From Arachidicoccus sp. (GTDB lineage: Bacteria > Bacteroidota > Bacteroidia > Chitinophagales > Chitinophagaceae), in the NCBI GenBank assembly GCA_028283605.1, contig JAPWKH010000033.1, forward strand, positions 310,001-374,000: 64,000 nucleotides of DNA, read 5' to 3'. The notes below the pieces were generated by a model. It ran no database searches, was not told the origin of the DNA, and saw nothing but the letters and a program-made list of their open reading frames with translations. The translations under genes and the position numbers were made by a program. Of this stretch, positions 17,130 to 28,000 are shown piece after piece. Within the stretch, counting starts at the first letter, position 1; every line of letters starts with the position of its first letter.

Positions 17130-20100
17130 TTAATCCATTTGCCGCGCTTGTATTTCTTCTTCGTAAAATTGATGATTGACTTCGTCTTCGGGCAAAAGAG
17201 ACGGATGTTTGAATGTTTTTTTCTGTTGAATCCACGCATACACCAACGGCGCGATGAACAACGCTGCGAATGTTGATGCAATCAATCCGCCAATCACGGC
17301 GCGACCTAAAGGCGCAGATTGGTCGCCCGATTCACCTAATCCGCTTGCCATCGGTATCATACCTATAACCATTGCAATTGACGTCATCAAGATTGGTCTT
17401 AATCTTACTGAAGCTCCAACGGCAGCGGCTTTGAAAGGATTGCAATATTCCATTCGTAGGGCTTCAGCATTGGTAATAATTAAAATGGCATTTGCCACAG
17501 ATACGCCTACGGACATTATCAAACCCATGTACGATTGCAGGTTTAATGTTGAACCAGTGAGTAACAACAAGATTAACGCGCCTAAAATAACTGCAGGAAC
17601 AGTGGACATTACAGCCAACGCCAATCCGAAGGATTGGTAATTTGCAGCGAGCAATAATAAGATGATGACGATTGCTGCAAGCAAGCCAATCTGCAATGAA
17701 TTTAACGTTTCTGTGAGCAAAACGGATGTTCCTTTTACTTCAAACAATAAACCTTTCGGCGGCGTTCCTAAACGCGCAATCGCTTGATTGACGGCGCTTG
17801 TAGCCGTTCCCAAATCTTTCTTGTAAATATTTGCGCCAACAGTTACAAATCTTCTTGGTCCAGCACGGTCGTATTCGCCGGGCTCGGAAGTTTGGGTAAA
17901 AGAGGCAACATCTGAAAGTATCGGGCGGGCTTGTCCTTTAATCAACGGAATCATTTTCAACTCATCAACCGAGTTCATTATATCCACAGGAACTTGTGCT
18001 TGCACTTGATAAGTGTAAGAATTATGTTCGTCCAACCAAAGAATTTTTGAAGTAAAACGGCTCGATGAAGTTGCATCGGTAATGCTTTGCGCAGCTTGGT
18101 TGAGCGACACGCCCATTTGCGCGAGCTTGTATCTGTCGATATTAATTTTAATGGTAGGAAAATGCAACGGCTGTTGTATCTGCACGTCGCGCAAGTATTG
18201 AATTTGCTGCATTTCAGCTACTAGACGATTGGCATACGTTTGAATAGTGTCGTAATTTTTGCCTGCAATTCTTACTTCAACAGGGTTGGATGCACCTTGT
18301 GACATGATTTTTTCCGTGAGTTCAATCGGCTCGAAAGAGAGGCGCAATTCAGGAAAATTTTTCGTAACATTTTTTCTGATTTCATCTTTTAAATCATCCA
18401 GATTTACTTTGTAATCTTTCTTGATTTCAATTTGTGCAACGCCTTCATTTGTGCCTGCGTTGAAAATATACAAATTGCTTGTGCCGTAACTGCTCGGCAC
18501 AGTTCCCACGTAAGCCGATGAAATTTCAACGTTGCCTTTCACAGTAGAATCCACAATCTGCAACACACTGCGCATGATGTGCTCGGTCTTTGAAAGCCGC
18601 GTGCCATCAGGTTCTTTGATACGGATTTGTAATTGTCCGCTGTTTGATTTCGGCAACAAATCTTTACCGATAACAGTGAAACAAATTGCCGCGCCGCCGA
18701 ATACAAAGAGCAAATAAAGACAAACAATTAATTTTCTTCGAGGCATTTGTTTGTTCAACCATTGCTCTAAACGCAGTTTCATTTTGGCGAAGAAACCTGT
18801 TTCTTCTTTGCGTTTTTGCTGATGCTTATCGTGTTCGTTGATTTCATCAACTTCTTTTTCATCCAGCGCCAAACCAGCGTGGGCGTGGGCTTTCAGCTTA
18901 TCTGCATTCAACAGCCAGTTTGCAATTACAGGCACTAATGTTTGCGCAGCAATGTAAGAAACTATCATTGCAAAACCGATGGATAAAGACAGTGGAAGGA
19001 ACATTGCTTTAGGTACCCCTGTCATAATGAAACTTGGCGCAAACACGGCGAGAATGCACAACAAAATCAATAACAATGGAAATGAAATTTCTTCACACGC
19101 ATCGAGGATTGCTTGTTTCTTAGGCTTGCCCATTTCAAGATGCTGATGAATATTTTCAATGGTTACCGTTGCTTGGTCAACCAATATTCCGATAGCTAAA
19201 GCAAGTCCGCTCAACGTCATCATATTAATCGTTTGCCCGAATAAATTGAGGAATAAAATGGCGCTTAAAATGGCAACAGGAATCGTGATAATCACAACAA
19301 CGCTGCTTCGCCAGTCGCGCAGAAACAACAACACCATTAAGCCTGTAAGAATAGCGCCTATTATGCCTTCAGACATTAAACTCTTTACGGAATTGATAAC
19401 GAAAACAGATTGGTCAAATTCGTAACTCACGTTCACATCATCGGGCAAAAGATTTTTCATATCCTGCAATTTGGATTTCAAATCCTGCACCACTGTCCAC
19501 GTAGAAGCATCCGCAGTTTTTACAACAGGAATATACACGGAACGTTTACCATTGACCAATGCATAATCGACTGTAATATCTGCACCGTCTTCAACGCTGC
19601 CCACATCGTGAATAAAGACAGCATTATTGCCGCTTGTTTTCAAAGGAATGTTCTCAAAATCTTTTACATTTTGTTCTAGAGAATTTTCTGTCGTGAGATA
19701 CATCATGCTGTCGATGCGAATATTTCCCGAAGGTGTCATCGTATTATTTTTTGCAATGGCATCAACAACTTCTTCAGGAGAAATGTTGAACGCACGCAAT
19801 TTCACAGGGTCAATATTTACGACAACCGTTCTTGCATTTGCGCCAAAAGGCGGGGGTGCAGAAAGTCCCGGAATGGTCGCAAACATAGGTCTGATACGGG
19901 TTGAAGCCAAATCGTAAATATCTTTCAACGGTCTTGTTTTACTGCTGAACACTAACTGACCAACGGGCAAAGACGATGCGTCAAAACGAATTACCTGCGG
20001 CGGCAATGCGCCAGGTGGAAAGAATTTTGATGAACGATTGATTTGTAAAGCCACTTGTGCAGTGGCTTCTGCCATGTTGGTACTTTCGTAGAAAGAAAGT

Positions 20101-20369
20101 TTGATGAGCGTTAAGCCCTGAATGTTTTTGCTTTCAATATTCTTGATTCCGTTTACATACAAAAACTGGTCTTGCAGTTGCGTGGAAAAAAATCCTTCCA
20201 TTTGTTTCGCCGACATACCACCGTAAGACTCGATTACATAAATGGTCGGAAGATTCAACTTAGGGAAAATATCGATGGGAATATTGAGAAGCGCAATGAC
20301 TGAAAATAGCAACAATCCACCGAAAATTACGATGGTTGTTACCGGTCTTTTTAATGCGGCTCGTAACAT
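17130..20369 (-). CDS. RND efflux permease (system 1)
   Basis: 1079 residues of the HAE1/AcrB-like RND class: an N-terminal helix (R-P-V-T-T-I-V-I-F), two large periplasmic loops and twelve helices in two halves. In helix 4 the proton-relay motif reads G-I-L-V-D-Q-A-T-V-T-I-E-N: the first Asp is kept, while the second position is Gln, unlike the Asp-Asp of system 2 at 41567. This marks a separate subfamily; substrates cannot be told. It begins six bases after the tolC-like gene. Confidence 0.93.
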   Translation of the reverse strand: MLRAALKRPVTTIVIFGGLLLFSVIALLNIPIDIFPKLNLPTIYVIESYGGMSAKQMEGFFSTQLQDQFLYVNGIKNIESKNIQGLTLIKLSFYESTNMAEATAQVALQINRSSKFFPPGALPPQVIRFDASSLPVGQLVFSSKTRPLKDIYDLASTRIRPMFATIPGLSAPPPFGANARTVVVNIDPVKLRAFNISPEEVVDAIAKNNTMTPSGNIRIDSMMYLTTENSLEQNVKDFENIPLKTSGNNAVFIHDVGSVEDGADITVDYALVNGKRSVYIPVVKTADASTWTVVQDLKSKLQDMKNLLPDDVNVSYEFDQSVFVINSVKSLMSEGIIGAILTGLMVLLFLRDWRSSVVVIITIPVAILSAILFLNLFGQTINMMTLSGLALAIGILVDQATVTIENIHQHLEMGKPKKQAILDACEEISFPLLLILLCILAVFAPSFIMTGVPKAMFLPLSLSIGFAMIVSYIAAQTLVPVIANWLLNADKLKAHAHAGLALDEKEVDEINEHDKHQQKRKEETGFFAKMKLRLEQWLNKQMPRRKLIVCLYLLFVFGGAAICFTVIGKDLLPKSNSGQLQIRIKEPDGTRLSKTEHIMRSVLQIVDSTVKGNVEISSAYVGTVPSSYGTSNLYIFNAGTNEGVAQIEIKKDYKVNLDDLKDEIRKNVTKNFPELRLSFEPIELTEKIMSQGASNPVEVRIAGKNYDTIQTYANRLVAEMQQIQYLRDVQIQQPLHFPTIKINIDRYKLAQMGVSLNQAAQSITDATSSSRFTSKILWLDEHNSYTYQVQAQVPVDIMNSVDELKMIPLIKGQARPILSDVASFTQTSEPGEYDRAGPRRFVTVGANIYKKDLGTATSAVNQAIARLGTPPKGLLFEVKGTSVLLTETLNSLQIGLLAAIVIILLLLAANYQSFGLALAVMSTVPAVILGALILLLLTGSTLNLQSYMGLIMSVGVSVANAILIITNAEALRMEYCNPFKAAAVGASVRLRPILMTSIAMVIGMIPMASGLGESGDQSAPLGRAVIGGLIASTFAALFIAPLVYAWIQQKKTFKHPSLLPEDEVNHQFYEEEIQARQMD

Positions 20370-20375
20370 AATAAT

Positions 20376-21764
20376 TTAATTTATAGATTGAATAAAATTG
20401 TCCAGATTGCCGGTGGCTATTGCCTTTGAAAGACTTGCTGCATACCAGTTGTCAATGGCATCAAGATAATCTACCTGCGAACGGTAAAGCACAAAACTTG
20501 CGTTGGTCAAATCGATTAATGTGACCATGCCTGCTTTGTATTGCGCTTCTTTATCGGCATACACAGCGTGTGCCGATTTTCTTTGAACAGACAATTGTTG
20601 AAGATTGTCCATGACCAATTTCAATTGTAAATTGGCTTGTGCATCAGCTTCGTCAAAATTTAATTTTTGCTGATTGTATGCTTCTTGTCCGGCTTGCATT
20701 TCATACTTGTATTCTGCGAGCTTATCTTTCTTGTGTAAGACATCCATAAAATCGTAAACAAATGCAATGCCTGCAGCATAATTGTATCGTTGAAATCCCA
20801 ATCCTTTAGATAATGCTTCGGTTTGCAAATTCAGATTAAGGCTGCTTGCGCGCCCCCATGCGCTTACGATCAACGTAAATTTTGGCAAGTAACTTTTCTT
20901 CAACAGCAACGCATTTGTGGCGAGATAATCATTGTTGCTTTTATAATAATTCAGTATAGGATTATCCGTTGAGTCATAAATAAGATTGTCGAACGCAACA
21001 GTTGAATCTAAAATTCTGTTATTGATATTCAATGAATCTACAGAAATGCCCGCGTAAGCCGATAATGTTTGCAAGGCTTCCTGCAATTTTGCTTTTGTTT
21101 TGTTTAGTTTGATTTTTGCATTAGCCAATTCCGCATTCGCCTGCGACAAATCCGCACCAGGCTTAATTCCTGCGTGTGCAAGCGATTGAATAATCGTATC
21201 AATCGTTGCATATCGATTTACATTTTTTTCATCAATCTCCCGAAGATTTTGATAAGTAAGAATGTTGAAATAAAGTTTTGCCAATTCAATTTTTAATTGG
21301 TACTTATCTTTTTCCAAAGCAGTTTTCCCGAGCAATGCTTCCGCTTCGGCATTTTCATTGCGGGCTCTGTTCAATCCGAAATTATAAACATCATATTCCG
21401 AATAAAGGGTTGCTAAATCACCGAGTACGGGTTGATTGTTTTGCTCCACTGTTTTGCTGCCTGATGTGGAGGGGACAACACCCATGGGGAAATAATTTCC
21501 ATTGACTGCATTGGCGCTGCCAAGAGATGCCTGCGCGTTGAATTTTAAGAAAGGCAATTGCTCATGCTTAACGTCTGTGACATGTGCCGTTGCTGCATTT
21601 GCGAACGCTTCGCTTTGCCTGATTGATGGCGTGTATTTTTCCGACAGTTCAATGAGTTTTTTTAATGAATATATTTGACTGCTTTGTGCATACAATGTTT
21701 TAGAATATAAAAATATTCCCGTATATAACACGTAGCGCAAAGCAATCGATTTGTACGATTGCAT
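20376..21764 (-). CDS. TolC-family outer membrane efflux protein (system 1)
   Basis: 462 residues with a signal peptide (cleavage near L-Y-A-Q) and the two-fold repeat of long coiled helices typical of outer membrane efflux proteins. It forms the exit channel for the permease and adaptor encoded downstream. The close spacing to the permease shows one transcript. Confidence 0.9.
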   Translation of the reverse strand: MQSYKSIALRYVLYTGIFLYSKTLYAQSSQIYSLKKLIELSEKYTPSIRQSEAFANAATAHVTDVKHEQLPFLKFNAQASLGSANAVNGNYFPMGVVPSTSGSKTVEQNNQPVLGDLATLYSEYDVYNFGLNRARNENAEAEALLGKTALEKDKYQLKIELAKLYFNILTYQNLREIDEKNVNRYATIDTIIQSLAHAGIKPGADLSQANAELANAKIKLNKTKAKLQEALQTLSAYAGISVDSLNINNRILDSTVAFDNLIYDSTDNPILNYYKSNNDYLATNALLLKKSYLPKFTLIVSAWGRASSLNLNLQTEALSKGLGFQRYNYAAGIAFVYDFMDVLHKKDKLAEYKYEMQAGQEAYNQQKLNFDEADAQANLQLKLVMDNLQQLSVQRKSAHAVYADKEAQYKAGMVTLIDLTNASFVLYRSQVDYLDAIDNWYAASLSKAIATGNLDNFIQSIN

Positions 21765-21883
21765 ATAATAAGTTTAAATTTTATAGTCAGTAATAAGCGG
21801 TATGGTTCGTTCCGGATAAATAGTTATAATCCGATGAACAGATTCATGTAAAGGAACGGAAAGCTAAAGAGAGCCTTATAGCC

Positions 21884-22273
21884 TTATGCTACGAATGGCG
21901 GCGCACGCCCGGAACAGACGTACAAAAAAGAGGAAACAAAATGATTATTGTAATAATACAGCGGCTTTGGCAGAGTAATATGCTTCCAGCAAATTTCAGA
22001 TGTATTAGGCAAAACGAAAATCAATTTTTCCGACTGGAAATGTTTATTAATCCTTAAATGTAACGGGTGGGTTTTATTTTGAAAAGCAACAGGATGGTTC
22101 TGAACGGAGCCTTTGCTGAAAAATTTAGTCAATAATTTTGTACCAATAACGACATTTTCTCCGGGACGGTTCGGCATCACAAAAGCTTGCGCAAGCAATA
22201 CAGCTATAAACCCTATGAGCATTATACTTGCCCATAAATTGCGAAATTTGCCTTTATGATATAAATGGAACAT
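21884..22273 (-). CDS. Small exported/membrane protein leading the efflux operon
   Basis: About 129 residues from the ATG at 22273. One hydrophobic helix near the N-terminus (16-35), a basic middle, and an end with aromatic residues followed by R-A-P-P-F-V-A. Small proteins with a terminal aromatic/W-or-R-x-P-P segment often precede tolC in Bacteroidota efflux operons; their function is unknown. A GTG two codons upstream is less likely because it falls in the promoter box. Confidence 0.55.
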   Translation of the reverse strand: MFHLYHKGKFRNLWASIMLIGFIAVLLAQAFVMPNRPGENVVIGTKLLTKFFSKGSVQNHPVAFQNKTHPLHLRINKHFQSEKLIFVLPNTSEICWKHITLPKPLYYYNNHFVSSFLYVCSGRAPPFVA

Positions 22274-22278
22274 CTGCA

Positions 22279-22286
22279 CAAATGTA
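22279..22286 (-). promoter_or_regulatory. -7 box of efflux operon 1, almost on the start codon
   Basis: TACATTTG on the minus strand ends five bases before the ATG at 22273. If used, transcription would start at or next to the first codon. No -33 element is clear. Confidence 0.3.
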
Positions 22287-22527
22287 AACTATATACATAA
22301 TAGTGGATATTATAAATAAATTAAATTTTTCTGCAGCATAGTACCATAAATTGTAATAACTAAGAATTATAAATAAGAATTGGTAATTTAAGAACTTAAA
22401 AAATTAATCAAGAAATAACCTGATAAAAAAGAATCACAAATCAACCATTCTACATTTGCCTTGCCTGCAATAATCATTTTCACTACAAAGAATAGACAAT
22501 CTTGTAAGGCAAACCTAAACCGGTGAT

Positions 22528-22949
22528 TTGGATAAATTCAAAAATGTTTATGAGCAATACAGCCGTAAATTATATTCTTACATATTAAAGTATTCGGGTT
22601 CGGAGTATATTGCCGAAGAGACTGTACAGCATTTATTAAGATTTTGGAAAACGCTCTCCCTGGCGGTCGACTTGGAAATAAGTATGCAAATATTCAGAAT
22701 CGGAAAAAGCTTTCTGATTGATATTCTGCGAAAAGAAAAAAACATCTGCACACAATCGTAATTGCTGACTGAATAAATACACCATTATTAAACGGAGAAA
22801 GACTTGATATCGACCGCGAAGAACTAAGGCTGATTGATAAGAAAATTGAAGAACAGCCTTATGTAAGAAAAAAAGTATTTAAGCTTAGCCGCATAGAATG
22901 TAAATCGAACAATGACATTATGCAAACGTTTGCTTATATATATCATTAA
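22528..22949 (+). pseudogene. Decayed ECF sigma factor gene
   Basis: A TTG-started frame (22528) encodes region 2 (V-Y-E-Q-Y-S-R-K-L-Y-S-Y, I-A-E-E-T-V-Q) and ends early at 22761. A different frame then continues from about 22790 with I-E-E-Q-P-Y-V-R-K-K-V-F-K-L-S-R, the region 4 core, up to a stop at 22947-22949. At least one frameshift and loss of the inter-domain part make it non-functional. It lies directly upstream of an intact ECF gene. Confidence 0.75.
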
Positions 22950-23010
22950 ATATGACGCTTATATTTACTTATTGTTAATAAATTCAAAATTATTCTTTAA
23001 AAGAAAAAGA

Positions 23011-23628
23011 ATGCTTTTCCCCAATCAAAACGAAGGAATACATGAAAATGAGAAATTGATACTTTTGAAAAAGGGTAATGAAAAAGCTTTTGACGACATT
23101 TATAAAAAATATGGCTTATATGTGTACCGGAATATTTTCCAAATGGTAAAGATGGAAAATGTTGCCGAAGAATTGACACAGGAAATTTTTATCAAAATTT
23201 GGGAAACGAAAGATTTAATTGATCCGGAAAAACCCTTTGTTCCCTATTTGATTAAAATTATAAGCAATAAGGTAATTGATTTCTTCAGAAAAACCACCCG
23301 TGACAATAAACTGAAAAAGGAATTACTGCAGGCTTGTGTTCAAATAACAGATTGTCCGGAAAAAAGTATACTTAAGAAGGAAGTCGATGCAATTGTTCAA
23401 AATGCCATTCAAAACCTTCCGTCGAAACAGCAAATTGTTTTTTATTTATGCAAAATAGAAGGCCGAACGTATGAAGAAACAGCTCGCGTAATGGGTATAT
23501 CTATCGCTACGGTCAATAATCATATTGTTAAAGCAACCAAGTCCATTAAAACTTATCTGAATCGAAATTATTTCCCGATAATTATTCTCCTGTCTTTTTG
23601 CCAATTAATTTTTTTCTCTGTAATATAG
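23011..23628 (+). CDS. ECF sigma factor of the SusC/D locus
   Basis: 205 residues from the ATG at 23011; the frame stays open upstream but adds only a hydrophobic, AT-driven extension over the decayed sigma gene. Region 2 (A-F-D-D-I-Y-K-K-Y-G, V-A-E-E-L-T-Q-E-I-F-I-K-I-W) and region 4 (L-P-S-K-Q-Q-I-V-F-Y-L, T-Y-E-E-T-A-R-V-M-G-I-S) are complete. The protein ends in a hydrophobic tail (I-I-I-L-L-S-F), a feature of some Bacteroidota ECF factors. With the FecR gene 64 bases downstream it should control the SusC/SusD/GH2 genes. Confidence 0.9.
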   Translation: MLFPNQNEGIHENEKLILLKKGNEKAFDDIYKKYGLYVYRNIFQMVKMENVAEELTQEIFIKIWETKDLIDPEKPFVPYLIKIISNKVIDFFRKTTRDNKLKKELLQACVQITDCPEKSILKKEVDAIVQNAIQNLPSKQQIVFYLCKIEGRTYEETARVMGISIATVNNHIVKATKSIKTYLNRNYFPIIILLSFCQLIFFSVI

Positions 23629-23692
23629 TTGACATTTTCTTTTCGAACGTATTATTATAGGCAGGAGTGTCTATAATAAACAGAAAAAATAA

Positions 23693-24871
23693 ATGAACAA
23701 AGCAGAAATTGATTTGTTATTCAAAAAATATTTATCTGACCAATGTACAGAAAGTGAAATCAATTTACTATTAAAATATTTTGAGCAGACCGATAATATT
23801 GGGCTTCAGAAATTGATAGAAAAGGAGTTAATCAATAATACAAAAACTGAATTTATTTTTCCGAATGACGAAGAGAATAAACGCTTAGCAAGAATCAGTA
23901 ATGATATAAAAAGTATAATCTCCAAAAGAAAAATATTTCGCAATCTTTATATATATGCTACAGCCGCAATGCTTGCGTTGATTATCGGCGGGGGAATTTT
24001 ATGGAAATTTCACAATGCTAAACAAGCGGACGAAAAATCCGGTACTATAGCAACTACTCATATTAATGAAATCCCACCGGGCCATAATGGCGCAGTGTTA
24101 CACCTGTCCAACGGAAGCACCATAGTGCTCGACAGCGTACAGAACGGAACGATAACCACGCAAGACAATACTCAGCTAATTAAGAAAAATGGGCAGATAG
24201 AATATGGCGCAACATCCAAAGTAGTATACAATACCATCACAACTGATCGCGGGCGCGAGTGGAAAATTGTTTTGCCGGATGGTACAAAAGCCTGGATGAA
24301 TGCCGAATCGAGCATTACGTACCCAACGGCATTTACCGGCGCAAACCGTACTGTTGAAATTTCCGGCGAAGTGTATTTTGAAGTAATGCACAACGCAGCA
24401 AAACCTTTCCGAGTAAAGACAGGCAGCCAGTTGATTGAAGATGTGGGAACTGCGTTTGATGTGCGGGCTTATGGCGACGAACATGTAATAAAAACAACAT
24501 TGGTACAGGGAAGTGTGAGGGTATCAAAAGATAATCAATCGCTCATGCTGAAACCGAATCAGCAAGCCGTTACCACAGAAAGAATTGAACTGAAAAACAA
24601 CGTTGATGTGGATGAAGAAATAGCGTGGAAAAATGGTTATTTCTCGTTTCAAAATACAGACCTGAAAGAAATAATGCAGCAAATGAGCAGGTGGTACAAT
24701 GTATCGGTAGAATACAAAGGCAATATTAAGCCGGACTTGTTTACAGGCAGGATTCCGCGGGCAATGCCGGGTTCAAAAATGCTGAATATCCTTCAGGAAG
24801 CCGGAGTACATTTTGATATTGAAGCTGTGCCTGAAAACGGGAAAGAAGGTAAAATAATAGTAACGCCGTAA
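23693..24871 (+). CDS. FecR-type anti-sigma factor
   Basis: 392 residues: a cytoplasmic N-terminus (1-82), one transmembrane helix (about 84-105), a FecR beta domain (about 165-270, with D-R-G-R-E-W-K-I-V-L-P-D-G-T, V-E-I-S-G-E-V-Y-F-E-V) and a C-terminal DUF4974/STN-like domain (about 310-392). It should hold the ECF factor until the N-terminal domain of the SusC receptor signals substrate. Confidence 0.95.
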   Translation: MNKAEIDLLFKKYLSDQCTESEINLLLKYFEQTDNIGLQKLIEKELINNTKTEFIFPNDEENKRLARISNDIKSIISKRKIFRNLYIYATAAMLALIIGGGILWKFHNAKQADEKSGTIATTHINEIPPGHNGAVLHLSNGSTIVLDSVQNGTITTQDNTQLIKKNGQIEYGATSKVVYNTITTDRGREWKIVLPDGTKAWMNAESSITYPTAFTGANRTVEISGEVYFEVMHNAAKPFRVKTGSQLIEDVGTAFDVRAYGDEHVIKTTLVQGSVRVSKDNQSLMLKPNQQAVTTERIELKNNVDVDEEIAWKNGYFSFQNTDLKEIMQQMSRWYNVSVEYKGNIKPDLFTGRIPRAMPGSKMLNILQEAGVHFDIEAVPENGKEGKIIVTP

Positions 24872-24919
24872 AAAGAATTATTTATGAATTTATAAATAAA
24901 AGACATTGGCAACTAAAAA

Positions 24920-24947
24920 GCCGGAAGCGAGTCCAAGCGCCTCCGGC
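24920..24947 (+). other. GC-rich hairpin between fecR and susC
   Basis: GCCGGA (24920-24925) pairs with TCCGGC (24942-24947), with three more inner pairs around one mismatch and an eight-base loop. No T-run follows. It sits in the 142-base gap before susC and could act as a processing or attenuation site. Confidence 0.4.
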
Positions 24948-25013
24948 AAAACAGAGTTGTCAAATAATCATCTGGTTGTATGACATATTTTTTTTCACTC
25001 TAAAAACAAAGTT

Positions 25014-28000
25014 ATGCGGACTGCTTTTAAAAAACAAGCGCGCCCCAAAAAAGTAACACATCATTTGCTATCATCTAAAAGCTGGCTTATCATGAGACTA
25101 ACCTTAATTTTAATGACAGCAGCCTGTTTACAGGTTACGGCAAAAAGTGTAGCGCAAAAAATTAATCTTGCCGACAAAAATACACCTATCGAAAAGGTGT
25201 TTAACCAGATTCAGCAACAAAGCGGTTACAATTTCTTCTACAAGCAATCCGCACTTCGATTAGCTGAACCGGTAACCGTTTATCTTAAAGACGGCAGCAT
25301 CCAAACCGCGTTGGAACTTTGCTTTAAAAACCAACCGCGACTTACGTATTCTCTTGTAGACAACGTAGTTATTATCAAACAAAAAACTACACAACCTGTA
25401 TCGGATGAAACTGCGAACGAACAAGCTCCTCAGCACGAAGTGCATGGTATCGTAAGAGATTCCGCGGGCAAACCTTTGGGAGGTGTATCCGTCGTAGTTG
25501 CAGGCACCAAAAAAGGAACGCTGACGAATACAGTCGGAGAATACTCGGTAAATGCAGATCAGGGCGATGTGCTGGAATTTAATTTTGTCGGTTATCAAAC
25601 CAAAAGAGTAGCAGTCACAGAAAGTAACGAAGTTGATGTACAGCTCAACGCGCTTAGCACTCAACTGAACGATATCGTAATCGTAGGCTACAGTACGCAG
25701 AAAAAAGGAGATCTTACCGGTGCAGTAGGTATAGTAAATTCGGAACAGCTGGAAAACAGACCCGTAACCAATACGACCAATGCGCTTGAAGGCACTGTGC
25801 CCGGCGTTACCATTGTAGCAACCAACGGGCAACCCGGTTATGATGCAGGTACTATCAAAGTCAGAGGCATCGGAACACTGAACAACAGTAACCCGATGAT
25901 CGTTGTGGACGGTAACATCGTATCGTCTATGAACGATGTCGATCCTAATGATATTGCTACTATTTCCGTTTTAAAAGACGCTGCATCTTCCGCTATTTAC
26001 GGGTCGCGTGCCGCAAACGGCGTTGTACTCATTACCACTAAAAAAGGAAAAGCCGGTACAACGCAAATCTCTTACAATGATTATTTCGGTAAGCAAAAAG
26101 CGACTGCTTTACCGGATTACGTGCCATCGTGGCAAGCAGCCACCTTATATAATGAGGCTTTAGAAAACGAAGGGCACGCTGCACAATACACAGACGCTCA
26201 AATCGATTCTTTCAAATTAGGCACAAGTCCTTACAATTACCCGAATACCGACTGGTTAGGATTATTTTACAGCGGCAGCGGTTTTCAACAAGATCATAAT
26301 TTGAATATGAGCGGCGGAACGGATAAAACGCAATATTTCTTCTCACTCGGCTATTTTGATGAAAATGGTATTGTTCCCAAAACCAATACGCAGCGTTATA
26401 CAACAAGGCTCAACCTTAGCTCGAAAGTAACGAATAAGCTAACGGTATTCGGCAATTTATCCTATACTTATCAGCCGATAATGCAGCCGCAAAGCACTTA
26501 TCCCGGCGTGGCTTCTTTTTCTCAAGTGATACGGCAGGTAAACAGGATATCGAACATGATCCCTTATAAATATGCCAACGGAGATTACGGCCATATATCC
26601 GATGGTAATCCTATGGCGATGTTAAACTCATCTTCCTACGACAACAATGAGGGCTATACTTTTGTAGGTATTGCAGGAGCAGATTGGGAGCCCATTAGCA
26701 ATCTCCATATCAGACCGCAGATTGCCTGGACACAGACAACATCGGATGACAGAAATTTTATTGCTTCTGTTCAGTATTACAATCCGGATGGCACTCCGGC
26801 AGGACAACCGAATGTAAATTATGCGTCTGAAACCTACCAACAGTCTACTGCGTTTACGCCGCAATTGCTGGCAGATTACAGCTGGAAAATAGGCGAAGAC
26901 AATCACTTCAAAGTGTTAGGTGGTTATTCACAAGAGATAGACAACTGGCATGAACTATATGGTTACAGGCAGAATTTTCTGAACAATCAACTTAGTGTTA
27001 TCAACCTTGGCTCGCCTACGGGGCAAGTGGCCAATGGCGATGCCAACCAATTAGCTTTACGTTCTTTTTTTGGTAGAATCAATTATGATTATAAAGAAAA
27101 ATATTTACTGGAAGGCAATTTAAGATACGACGGTTCTTCAAGATTTGCTCCCGGTAATCGTTATGGTACATATCCATCAGTATCCGCAGGATGGCGTATT
27201 TCTGAAGAAAAATTCTTTGAGCCGTTAAAAAATATCGTTTCCAATTTAAAGTTAAGAGCTTCCTGGGGTAAGTTAGGAAATCAAAGCGCTCTTGCAAATT
27301 ACCCCGCTATTGCTGTAATAAATTCAGGCGAAAATTATGTATTTGGTGGCACAAGCCCAGTGGCAGCACCGGGGATAGCACAAACACAAGGCGTCGATCC
27401 TGATATCGTTTGGGAATCAACTACAGAATCAAATATAGGATTGGATGCAGATTTTTTACGTAATACTTTAAGCTTAACGGCAGACTATTTCATAAAAAAT
27501 ACTGATCATATTCTTTATGGCTTACCTGTGGCTGCCACTTATGGACTAAATCCGCCAATTGAAAATGAAGTATCTGTCCGTAACCAAGGCTTGGAAGTGG
27601 TGCTAAGCTATCACAATCATGTAGGTAATTTTACATACATTATTACCGGCAACGCTTCTTTTATTAAAAACCAAATCACAAATCTTGCCGGACAAGGAGA
27701 TAATATTAGTGGCGCTACAATCCAAAGAGTGGGACTTCCGATATATTCTTACTATGGCTATGTAGCACAAGGCGTGTTCCAGTCTCAATCGCAGATAACT
27801 TCGCATGCTTCGCAAACAGGCATCAGCCCGAATACTGCACCAGGCGACTTGATTTACAAAGACCTGAATGGAGACGGTGTGATTGATTCACATGATAAAA
27901 CATATCTCGGCACAAACTTTCCAAAAGTTACTTATGGCTTAAACATCAATCTGGCATATAAAGGCTTTGACCTTACTGCCTTCCTCCAGGGAACAGCGGG

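Noticed and set aside
17072-17281. 70-residue N-terminal extension of the efflux adaptor
   Set aside because: It overlaps the permease gene end, is basic and unlike the family; the lipoprotein signal begins at 17071.
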